A stretch of DNA of 64,000 nt. Origin: Limnomonas spitsbergensis. Lineage: Eukaryota; Chlorophyta; Chlorophyceae; Chlamydomonadales. Below the pieces are notes generated by a model that worked only from the letters and a program-made list of their open reading frames with translations, was not told the DNA's origin and searched no databases. Where the stretch lies: contig JAYJMM010000086.1 in assembly GCA_037349105.1 (NCBI GenBank), positions 1,051,501 through 1,115,500 on the forward strand, in the 5' to 3' direction. How positions within the stretch are numbered: the first letter of the stretch is position 1; each line of letters starts with the position of its first letter. The position numbers and the translations under genes were made by a program. Positions 32,295-44,400 of this stretch are shown here, piece after piece.

Positions 32295-35200
32295 TTTTCA
32301 CCGGGTGGAGTATCCCGATCTCCAAAGCGGGGCCCTAACTCCCTGAGGGACCCAACCGGCAGGTCCGGAACCCGGACCACCGCCTCGGCGGTGAAGCGCG
32401 GTGGGTCTGAGATGGAATACTTACGTACAGGTGATGCAGATCGGGACTGTGCAATGGATGATATACCGCATCCTCTGACCGCATCCTAGGGAGGCAAAGA
32501 CAGTAGAGAGCAAGGCCGTGCTCTTCCAACATGACACTTAAGTACATCTGCACCAGATGTGCAGGTTGCTACACTGCTGGACCCCGGAACTAGCAACCTA
32601 ATACCAGTAGTAATTTGTAAGGATGATGCATGGGGGATGAGGGGGGGGGTCAGCCAGCCTTACACAATGGGAATCCTAGCAAAAGAAAGATGACGTGTGG
32701 ATGATTGCCGGGTGATAAAGACCTTCTTACTTCCATCCATGCCCCTATCTATTTCAGGTCAGCATACCTGCCCTGGTGCCCTACTGCCCTTGCCTATCAG
32801 GGCCACTGCCCCCGCCATTGTAGTGAGGCCAAGTCCTTCAGGACCTTAAGAGGAAGGGTTGGGCTGCAGCCAGTGCGTACTTACACGTGCTAGATTTTAG
32901 GTAAAGAGGCATAGCAACTTGGAAGGGATTACTGTTTGCAAGATTGTGCAACTAAGCCGCCCGGGCCCGTGTACCATCTGGCTAGATGACGGGCATGCCC
33001 ACTTAAGTTCATTAATTTATTGAAATAGTTGTCGGCTTATTTCCAATGAATTTTGAGATTTATAACTTAAAAAAAAAAATTGAATCCGGTAATGTTTCAA
33101 TCCCTTTACCTCATGCTGGACTGCCCTTAAATCCCTGTATCTCATGCTGACCTGCCCTTACCGGTACATCCCTCTATCTCATGCTGGCCTGTTCTTAAAT
33201 CCCTTTATCTCATGTTGGCATGTTCTTAAATCCCTTAATCTCATGCTGGCCTTCCCTTAAATCCCTCTATCTCATGCCGGCTTGTCCTATAATTGCCTCG
33301 GCTTTTAGGTGCACCTAAGGAATAGGTGACCAAATCAAAAATAGTACAAACCCCTACAAAGAGGAGATGATGAATGAACATGTGCTCATACCGGTATCAT
33401 ATGATCACAGAAAAATCAGCTAGGCGCTCGAAACTATTGTTGTAACTCTGTAGACAGCTGGGAAACATGCAATAGTTCTTACCTACTCACCTAGGGACGG
33501 CCTCAATTCTGTTGACAGAGCTCCAGTGAGCCTCGACCTCTTGAGGGACACTTGGACTTTTGGGACGATCATGGGCAATTGTGGCCAAAGTTCAGGGGGT
33601 GAGGAGTCCCTGTTTGGCAAACTCTCGTAAACGACGGAAGATTACTCTGATAAATCAAAGTGCGCTTTGACTTGTAGCCGCAGGGAAGGCTGTTTAGTGG
33701 AGTTGTGGTGGAGTAGGTGGAGTTGTGTTCTGCATCAGGCCATCAGCTACATCAGCTGCATGCTGAGTACCTCATGATACCAGGCATGAGTCCATGATTA
33801 TGATAGCCTGATAGGATAGCTGTACGTGCCGCCATCTTATAAGCTCATTCATGACGAAATTGATTGAGGAGGTATCCTCAATTTTACCATTTTCCACCCC
33901 TGTCTCCTTGATGAGCAGCATGCATATGCATGTAGGACCTGTATTCCAGGGTTTGGGAATCCCATCGTCTTACAAATTTGCCAAGCTGGTAAGACCCCCA
34001 ATAGGCCAGTATCCCAAGATACTGGTGTAATAATATTGCCATATTGGTATGCCCATCACCTCAAAAATTCCTAATAATCCCAAATAAGGCCCAATATCCC
34101 AATTAGTCAGATTGGGTTCATCCCAGTAATCCCCATATTCCCTGGCAGGCAAGGTGCATGGCGATTTGGCATCCCAACCGCACCGTACACCCGTACGTGC
34201 CTCTGTCATGGGATTACATGACTTACGTGAGTGCTTGCACGCACCACATCTACATACATCAACAGCTTTCATTGTCTTGGCTCCTGTAGCGCTACCAGAG
34301 ATACAACTAGCTCACATGGATCATTGATGGATGATTTGGAAATTCCTGGTATGGACCGGCCTGGTGATGACGTGATGTGACTCAGTGATGCACACTGAAG
34401 TGCTCACCTTGCTGGTAATTGCCAGGAATGCCAGCCTTCTCCAACTACTCCAACATGTTTGCAACTTTGCAATACCCAAGCTCGCATGTTGCAGACTTGC
34501 AATCGTGTTGCATCCACCGGAACAAACTTTAAATTCAGCGGAATCAGCCTGCTTGATGAGACTTATGGAGATATTGATGAGTTTATGAGGTGTACACGGC
34601 GGTGACGGCTGTGTCGAATTTATGCGACGGTTCGTGTCAGACATACACAAACTACAACCTTTGCAACACCTTACCAATGATAGGATGCGAGATAGGATGA
34701 GCAACGATTTCATTTGTGTGCATCTGAACTGATCAGATCTCTTGACCTGGACTATCCTAAGTGGGCAATCCAGTGCTGCGATACTGGCTGGATGAGGCAG
34801 GCACAGGCCTCCGTGACCCAGCATCAAAAATCGACATCGTATGCGACTGCCACGTCACTCGAAGTGTGTACGTACAGGGCGGGTCAGATGTATCGACACG
34901 TTTTAGGGGTATTGAGGTTTGACCCGCCGTCCCAACCTGGTTCGCAGTACCAACTGTCATTTGAAGTAATCTCTCTCGGAACTGCCTCGATCGACCTGGT
35001 GTGTAGCTACATCGTCAAGTGCTGTAATCAGCTTGACATACACGGTTTATTGAGGCCTGTTGGGGTATCATTTGAATCCGAATGGCAGTTGGATGCACAA
35101 AACCTGCCCATTGGGTACCAAACTTGCGGCGGCTGAGCCTGAAAAGTGGCCAAAACCGGTTAATACCGGCGATATCCTCACAAAACAACACCAGATTGCA

Positions 35201-35425
35201 GATTCATAGCCATCGCTGCATCGAGTTTTTAAAAATCCTGATACCTGTTTTGAAACGCCCGCAGATTGTCGACTGACAACTGATTTCAGCAATCTGCAAG
35301 CTTGCCACGCACACACCGATTTGCGGCAAAGAATTTGAGCAGTCGCCCCTCGCACCTAAGGCCGAGTGACGTAGTCTATTCATCACGTACGAGCTTACAA
35401 AACAGTAGAGCCGAACTCGCCCCGA
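32295..35425. other. Intergenic region between divergent genes
   Basis: No supportable gene. It holds the 5' flanks of the membrane protein gene (minus) and the kinesin gene (plus), a 31-bp tandem repeat at 33093-33295, and long AT-rich text. A minus-strand open frame of 168 codons at 34321-34827 lacks any recognisable motif. Confidence 0.5.
33093..33295. repeat. 31-bp tandem repeat
   Basis: About six imperfect units around ccctttatctcatgctggcc, separated by ttaaat. Confidence 0.8.
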
Positions 35426-38400
35426 ATGGTCACGATGCAGGTGAGAAACCCAGACCCCAGCGCAACACTCCTTGAAGTCGGCCCTACGACCATGCATGTG
35501 AGATGGAAGCATTTAAAAGAACAGGAGCAGTGGCCTTTGCCTCAGCCCACTGTCAAGCGTCGGCGTCGGTCACATTTCGACCCTTTTGCTGAGAGCGACC
35601 CCACAGCAGTCGCAGTGGCGCGAAGCCCTGAGAGAGACCCTTACTCACTGTTTTTCTAACACCGTGTTACTCTCGATGGGCGCATCACGACCTGACGCAC
35701 GCCATTCCATGCTGGGAAGCCTCCCACCAACCCTCCCACCTGCCCACCCACCTGCCTTCCCACCTGCGCTCCTCCCTGCCCTTCCCCAACCCTCCCACAA
35801 GCCCTCCCAAATGACCTCCCACATGCCCTCCTCCTGACCCCTCCTACCCTCCCACCTACCCTATGCCCTGACCTCCTCCCTATATTCCCACCTGCCACCC
35901 CATCTATCCGCCCCTACCCCAAAACTACCGTACCCGACCTGCAGGTCACCCCATTTGGATCTGATGTGCCCAGCGGTGCAGGCGATGTCGCCACAGCATC
36001 AACAGCAGCTACAGAGCCGCCCCCCCCGTCTGGTCCCCGCTCCTCCATTTCCGTCAAGGTCGTGGCCGTGGTCCGACCGCTCCTGCCCGCCGAGCTGCGA
36101 GAGGGGTGCCGCCCGGTGCTCCTCACCCCTGCAGAAATCACTGGCGCAAGCGGCCCTATGGTCGAGGTGTCGGGCCTGACTGGCCATCAGAGCTGCTTTC
36201 GCTTTGATGGCACGTATGACAGCAGCAAGGACGGCGGGTATGACCAGGGGCACTGTGCCTTGGCCAGGCTCTACACAGAGCAGGTGCGCCGACCTGCTGC
36301 AGAAACCACTTGGGCACGTGTTTAAGCCACGTAGGCATACAGGTACATCAGCCATGCAGGCACATCAGCCACGCAGCCATGCAGACATACAGGTGCATCA
36401 GCCATGCAGACATACAGGTGCAATAGCCATGCAGGCATGCAGGTGCATCAGCCATGCAGGCATGCAGGTGCATCAGCCATGCAGACATACAGGTGCAATA
36501 GCCATGCAGGCATGCAGGTGCATCAGACATGTAGGCATGCAGGTGCATTAGCCATGCAGACATACAGGTGCAATAGCCATGCAGACATGCAGGTGCAGCA
36601 GCCATGCAGGCATGCAGGTGCAGCAGCCATGCAGGCATGCAGGTGCAGCAGCCATGCAGACATACAGGTGCAATAGCCATGCAGGCATGCAGGTGCAGCA
36701 GACATGCAGGCATGAAGGTGCAGCAGCCATGCAGACATGCAGTGATGCAGGCGCTGTAGCCATGCAGGCGATAGGCATAGGTGTAGCGATGAAAATGATG
36801 GGGAGACATGGTGCATGGGCATCATGGGGGCTTGCGAGGCAGGAGCCGTGGGCAAGCAGACTGGGAGGACATGGGCATGAGGAGGAGGCTTGTCGCATGC
36901 CCCATGCCTCTGTACATAGCGCGGCTATAATGTCGCCATGGACGCAATCATAGCAGCTATGCCAGCGCGGGGAATCCAGTATCTGGTGGGTGTGAAGCCG
37001 AGTGCTAGGCCATGGTTTCAAGATGTGGCTTCTGAAGGGTGCTTCCTTCATTCGTGGAAGGCTCCCTGAGAGGCCACGCAGTGGGCCGGTGCACTCGTGG
37101 TCCCTCCGTCCTATGGGGAGTATCGGGAAATAGTAGAAGCTGGTAGTCTGCATGACAGGCTTGCTTTGGGGTTCAGGGTTTCATGCAATGTTGGGCCAAG
37201 TCGGGTCAGGAATACGGTACTCGGAAGTATTTAGCAGTACTCACTACTCAACAGTACTCAGCAGTACTCATGAAGTAGTCTGGAGTTATCAGCAGGTGCG
37301 TGCAGCCATGGCCTTCAATACCAGGGGGTCAATACCATGGCTTCAAAAATTGCCAGAAGCAAAGGGCCAAATCCATCGCCGTGAAACCTGCTGTGGCTGT
37401 CAATGAGATATATGCCCCTTGGCAACCTCAAAGAGAGGGACGGCTTGGGGGTTGTGGAGGAATGAGTCCCCATGGCAACCTGAAACAGAGAGACAGCTCG
37501 GGGGGGGGGGAGAGGCAGCTGAGGGGAGGGTGAGGGAAGAATGGCCCTATGGCAACGTCAGACAGACTGCTCCGGGGTGGATACGACAGGAAGGGGTCCC
37601 CATCTTAACCAAGGAATGGCTCGGTGTGTAGGGGGAGGAATAGGTCCCCATGGCAACCTGAAACAGAGAGACAGCTCGGGGGGGGGGGGGGGGGCAAGGC
37701 AGCTCAGGTTTAGGGTGGGGGAAGAGGGGCCCCATGGCAACGTCAGACAGACTGCTCCGGGGTGGATACAACAGGAAGGGGTCCCCATCTTAACCAAGGA
37801 ACAGCTCGGTGTGTGGGGGGAGGAATGGGTCCCCATGGCAACCTCAGTCAGAGGGACTCCTTGGGGGCGGAGACAGCTCAGGTTTGACGGGGTGGAGAGG
37901 GAGGGGGCTGCGACGATACGGTCTGCACCACTGAATCAAATTGAGGTCCAGCTTATCAGCCCTGATGCAAAGCAATCCTTCACCCCACACCCTCCACCCT
38001 TAACCCTAAGCCTTTCACTCCTAACCTGCGTCCTAACACAAAGACCTAGGACTGGGACTATAAGCCTGAGAGACCTAGGAACGGGACCATAAGTCTGGGG
38101 CGCAACTCCGGTGTGGCCAGGCTGGGCGTCCAGTGCAGGGACTGGCATGCAAAAGTAGCTAACTTGAAGTAGCGGTTCATTTGACTGCTCAGCGTCGATG
38201 TCCGATACTTCAATTGCTGTTTAAGGGTTGCAAAGGCGAGGCTTCCTCCAGCCCCCCTCCTACCCGGTGACCCAGCCCCTCCTCCAGCTTGCACGCAGCC
38301 CCCTCGTCCCTGCTCAAGCCTGCCGCCACTTATTCCTGAACCCAAATCATTTGACTCTGATCCCTAGACCTTGATCCCTTAACCCTGATCCCTCGACCTT

Positions 38401-41400
38401 TAACTCTGATCCCTCAACCCTTCACTCTGATCCCTAGACCCTGATCCCTGAACCCATATCCCTCAACCCTGATCCCTTAACCCTAATCCCTTAACCCTGA
38501 TCCCTCAACCCAAATACCTCAACCCTGATCCCTCAACCCCAATCCCTCAACCCCGAACCCCTCCTCAGGTGCACCCCTTGGTGGACTCCTTCTTCTCAGG
38601 CTTCAACGCGACAATCTTCGCGTACGGCCAGACTGGCGCGGGGAAGTCTCACACCATGGGCACTGACTACCGGGCTGGTCAGGTGCGCCAGAAGCTGGAA
38701 CTTCTGGCAGGGCGGGGGGGGTCGGGATCATACCGATGGCTGACCAGTTGGGTTTGCTTCTGTGGCCCCTTGGGGGGGGGATGCGGGCTGATTGGTTTGG
38801 GAACGGCCAGTACCGTATGGTGCGGACATGTCCCACACCATGGGCAGTGGGCAGTATCCCCTGGTTTGGTCAGGTGCGCCAACTGATGCGGCCTCTGGGG
38901 GGGATGTGCACATTACTTTATTTTCAGCTGGAGACAAACATTGTTGCAGGATGGATGGTGCAGGCCCCTCCCCTGTCCTGCAGCACAGCTTGACTTTGTC
39001 TGAATGAATGTAGAGACAGTCCCCACACGCAACGCCTGCCTCTCACACATTCTCCTGCCCCACCGTCCCACTGTCCTGCCTTCCTCCGTCCCGTGAGCCC
39101 GTCCTGCCTCCCCGTCCCGTGACCCCGTCCTGCCTCCCTCCCTCCCTACTACCCCCTCCAAAAGGCTGCTGTTGCTGAATCCGTTGCGGGCGCCACTCCG
39201 ACGCTCCCGATCACCCACCGCGTGGTGGGGGAGATCTCCCGTCACCTGGAGCAGCTGCGCAGTAAGGGCATCAAGGCCAATATGACCTGCAGCTACTTCG
39301 AGATATATCAGGTGTGGACAATGGCTATGCGGATCAATTACGTGTGAATAGAAGATGGATCGAAGAGGTTTCAGTAGTTGCTGTGTGAGAGGTATATCAG
39401 GTGTGTGAATATTTGATGTTTGAGATCTTTAAGGTGTGAACTCTGCATGAGGGGGGGTGTGAGCAGTTGCCTTGTGAGATCAAGATCTATCAGACCTGCA
39501 AGGGACGTGTAACGGTGTAAGAGGGCTCTTTCGAGGGGGTGACAGCATTACTTTTGCGAGATCCATCGGGTGTAAGCGCGACGCGTTTGGGGGTGATGTG
39601 CATGGTCAGCCAGGCCAGCAGCAGCGCTGCTAGCAAGGAGCACGGCTGTGCAGGCGGAATTTGACGTGAGTTTTTGACCACTCGCCTCTACATGCTTCTG
39701 CAGCTCAGTAGACAGGTGAGTAGGTGACTGACTGCCAATCCAAAAGTAATGCTAATGTCCTGTTTCTGAAATGAAGCTGATGTCCTGTATGTGAAATGTA
39801 GCTGATGTCCTGTATGTGAAATGTAGCTGATGTCCTGTATGTGAAATGTAGCTGATGTCCTGTATGTGAAATGAAGCTGATGTCCTGTATGTGAAATGTA
39901 GCTGATGTCCTGTATGTGAAATGTAGCTGATGTCCTGTATGTGAAATGTAGCTGATGTCCTGTATGTGAAATGTAGCTGACTTGCACAAAAATAATCAGT
40001 GCCCTCCACCGCCACCATTCACTCCCCCTGCCTCTTTGGCGCCCGGATCCCTTGGACAATTGCCAGGACGTAGCTGAAATGTAGCTGAAGTGCACACAAA
40101 TATGTCTGCACTTGCCCTTTCTTCTCCCCACTGGCTGCCTACTTGGGTTTGGGCCTGGATCTGGGATGTAGCTGAAATGGAGCTGACATTATGCTAAAAA
40201 GCATTCAAAAGGTCACTAACCTTGAACCACTTATTTTCCAGTGCCTCCTTGGCTGCAATTTGTTTTGCGGGTGTATTTCGAGTATTTTAACTTGAAGCCG
40301 TTATTTATTCAGACCGGTATCTGCTGTCTCTTTCAGCCAGAGGCCAGAGCATGTAGCTGAAGTGTAGCTGAAGAACATTGAAAAGGACAATGTCCTTGCC
40401 CCCCCCTCAGTCTTCCCATGCCCCCCTGGCTGTGCAGGATCGGATCCGGGACCTGCTGTCCGTCTCAGCCTCCGAGCACCATCATGCCTCGACCAGCCGC
40501 TCCAGATGGGCCGGCAACGGTAACGCGAACAACGGCAGCAGCAACTCGCCAGCCTCGTGGGTCAACAGCACCAGCGGGGAGATCCAGATCCGGGATCCGG
40601 ACGCCACCAAGGAGGTGGTGCTGCTGGGACTGGAGGAGGTCAAGGTGCGCTTGACAGAGGGAATCCAGGGTTTCTTTTTTGTAGCGGCTCCTAGCTCCAT
40701 GTCAGCTAGACTCCGGCTGCTGGCCGGAGGCCCATTCGTGGCCAGCCTTGCTGCTTTGGGCACCATTCACAGGCCGGTCCAGTTTGGTTCCTAATCGGGC
40801 CTTTGACAGCCGCTGGGTGGGCTGCAGAACTGGGACTGTGAACCGGGGGGGAACAGAGGGGCTCAAAGATCTGCTGGGGCTTGAGGGGTCAAAATGCAAT
40901 TAACGGAGGTGCTGCTGGGGCATGAGGGGGTGAAGATGCTGCTGGGGCTGGAGGGGGTGAAGATGCTGCTGGGGCTGGAGGGGGTGAAGATGCTGCTGGG
41001 GCTGGAGGGGGTGAAGATGCTGCTGGGGCTGGAGGGGGTGAAGGTGCTGCTGGGGCTGGAGGGGGTGAAGATGCTGCTGGGGCTGGAGGGGGTGAAGGTG
41101 CTGCTGGGGCATGAGGGGGTGAAGATGCTGCTGGGGCTGGAGGGGGTGAAGATGCTGCTGGGGCTGGAGGGGGTGAAGGTGCTGCTGGGGCTGGAGGGGG
41201 TGAAGATGCTGCTGGGGCTGGAGGGGGTGAAGATGCTGCTGGGGCTGGAGGGGGTGAAGATGCTGCTGGGGCTGGAGGGGGTGAAGATGCTGCTGGGGCT
41301 GGAGGGGGTGAAGATGCTGCTGGGGCTGGAGGGGGTGAAGATGCTGCTGGGGCTGGAGGGGGTGAAGATGCTGCTGGGGCTGGAGGGGGTGAAGGTGCTG

Positions 41401-44400
41401 CTGGGACTGAAGGGGTTCCAAGGTGCTGCTGGGGCAGGAGGAGTTAAGTGTCTTGCTGGGGCTGTGGTGGGGGTCAAGGTGCGGCTGGGGCTGTAGCCCG
41501 GGATCGTTGTGTGGAGGGATGAGGGATGATGACGGGGTGGCAGCAAGGGAGGGACAAGAGAAAGGGCAGGAGGAGGACATGGATGGAGAGGAAGATGACG
41601 CAACAAAACGTGGAGCAGATGGGGTGGTAGCTTGCTTTTATGAGAGTCTTTCCCACTGATAGATCCAAAACCGATACTACAGTCAGCACATCTGAGCCCT
41701 CCCTGAACATACCGTACGTCAGACCTCTCCCTGCCGAGCTTCCTCAAATCAAAGTTGGTTGCATTGCCATTCACGGAACGGTTGTCGCGACTTGTTGTTT
41801 TGCCCCACCCTCCCCCTCATTTAGGTCCATGACGCTGGCGACATTCTTTCCTGCCTTTCTGACGGCTCCAAACGCCGCGCAACAGCTGCCACCAACACCA
41901 ACAGCCACTCCTCACGCAGGTGTGGAAACGTGTGAAGGTGTCTAGTGTGAATTTGGTGAAGTGTGAAGGCTGGGGGAGAGGGCTGGCATTGATTTGGTTG
42001 GAATCGAATCGTGTTGATCAATCGAATTGATGAGTGTTGCGTGCTGCAGCCATTGCAGTTATAAACAACAGGAAAAAAACCATACATCAGGAGGAGCTCG
42101 GGGCTAAAGGGCGCAGGGCAGTATGGGCCGAGGCCGAGGCCAAGCCGCCCCGTCATCATCACAAAAAGGAGGCTCCTGTGCCTGGCTGGTGGTTTGGTGG
42201 TTTGGTTCTAATAGCCAATTCTATCGTGACCTATCCCACCAACACTTGAACCCTATTTTTCGAGTTCGTTACTTCAGATATATGCTTACCGGTATGCAGA
42301 TCCGGACAAACCGAGAAATAGCTGGTTTTGGTGTGGGCGTTGATAAGGCAGAGGAGTGTCAGGGCGACCCACTAGCTGGATCATCCCTAGTTGAAATCGC
42401 CACGAAATGAAGGGAAGCTTAAACTGTTTCACACTCATGCTAGTGTACCGTTATGCGCCCCTAAACCCTAAACCCTGAACACCACGAAATTAAGGAAGAT
42501 GTGCAAGGTATACACTTATGCTGGAGTATACCATTATGCGCTCGGAGGATGAAGGATACCACCCTTTCTGACGTGCACACGACAGGAATTCTCCCTCCAA
42601 CCTGCCTGAATCCCCCACCCCTCCCCTGCAGCCACGTGTTGCTGGTGCTGCACCTCCCCGTCCACCGTGACCCGTGCTTCCACCTTCAACTCTCCACGAT
42701 CCACCCTTCACCCTCAACCCTTCACCCGCAACTTTTCACCCTCAACCCTCAACCCTCCGACCTCAACCCTTCACCCTCAACCCTTGACCCTTAATCCTCA
42801 ACCCTCAACTCTCCACCATGAACCCTGATCCTTCAAACCTAAACTCTTTACCCTCAGCCCTTCACCCTCCACCCTAAACTCTCCACCCTCAACCCTCAAC
42901 TCTCCAACCTCAACCCTTCACTCTTAAGTCTTAACCCTTCACTCTCCATCCTTCACTCTCCACTCTTCACTCTCCACCCTTCACTCTCCACCCTTCACTC
43001 TCCACCCTTAACCCTTCACTCTTAAGTCTTAACCTTTCACTCTCCACCCTTCACTCTCCACCATTAACCCTTCACTCTCCACCCTTCACTCTCCACCCTT
43101 CACTCTCCACCCTTAACCCTTCACTCTTAAGTCTTAACCCTTCACTCTCCACCCTTCACTCCCCACCATTAACCCTTCACTCTCCACCCTTCACTCTCCA
43201 CCCTTCACTCTCCACCCTTCACTCTCCACCCTTCACTCTCCAGTCTCCACCCTTCACTCTCCTCCATTAACCCTTCACTCTCCACCCATCACTCTCCACC
43301 CCTTCACTCTCCATCCTTCACTCTCCACCCTTCACTCTCCACCCTTCACTCTCCACCCTTCACTCTCCACCCTTCACTCTCCACCCTTCACTCTCCACCC
43401 TTCGCTGTCCACCCTTCACTCTACACCCTTCACTCTACACCCTACATCCTTCACTCTCCACCCTTCACTCTACACCCTTCACTCTCCACCCACCCTTCAC
43501 CCTCCTTTGCAGCCACGCGCTGCTGGTGTTGCACCTGCAGACCGAGGGCGGTGTGGCGGGGAAGGCGGGGGTGGGCGCAGCGGCTGTCCCCACCGCACCT
43601 GCGGCCCTGAGCTCAAAGCTGTACCTGGTGGACCTTGCCGGCAGTGAGAGGCTGGATCGCACACATGCACAGGTGAGGGGAGAGGGGTAATGTTCAGGCT
43701 CACAGGTGCAGGGAGAGAGACAGGGTTTAGGTTCACAGGTCAGGGGGGGGGGGTATGTTTGCAGTTGCAGAGTGTAGTTTATGCTTGCAGCAGGGTCATG
43801 GAGGACCATTTCATTTTGCTCGGGTTCAGCCGAACCCCTAATTTTTTTTCGTCGGCTTAAGCCGACCCGACATTCATCTGAGCTCGGGTTTTTTACGGGA
43901 CTGGAAAGTGTGAAAAAGTGCGGAACGCTGATTTCGTTATTTTTACAAAACGGCCCTGAATACCTGTCGATGGGAAAGAAAGAAAGCTAGCTGCCGACTG
44001 ATACACATGGATGCAACATTTCCCGACATAGCAACTCGCATATAACCGAGTTGCTATGTCGGGACGGATGCCATGCGGATATGACATCCGTACAGCGATG
44101 AGGGAGAAACCCGAGCTGAGCTGGCATACTGCTTGAAATGGATCCAAACACGCATGCCTTGCCCATATTGTAACTTTCCACATTCTTTCAGAGTGCACGA
44201 GCTTTATCGACATTATCGCTAAAGCTGACAAGCCGAGTTGCCGAGCTGCCATTAAAATCTATCCGGCTTTGCCGAGCCACGTGTCTAAAAAGGGTCGTCT
44301 GGCCTCGGCTTGCGCCGAGACCATGGTTTCACTGAACCCGGTTTTTTTCGCCTCGGCAGTTCTGGGCTCGGAACCCGATCGGCTTCCAGTTCCCTGGCTT

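Noticed and set aside
34321..34827. 168-codon minus-strand frame
   Set aside because: No recognisable domain, no convincing splice or start context.
40863..41774. 303-codon minus-strand frame rich in Ser, Pro and Thr
   Set aside because: It is the antisense of the 27-bp minisatellite; the repeat has no stop on either strand and the frame has no non-repeat domain.
42463..42485. Telomere
   Set aside because: Only two ccctaaa units in the middle of a gene; interstitial similarity only.
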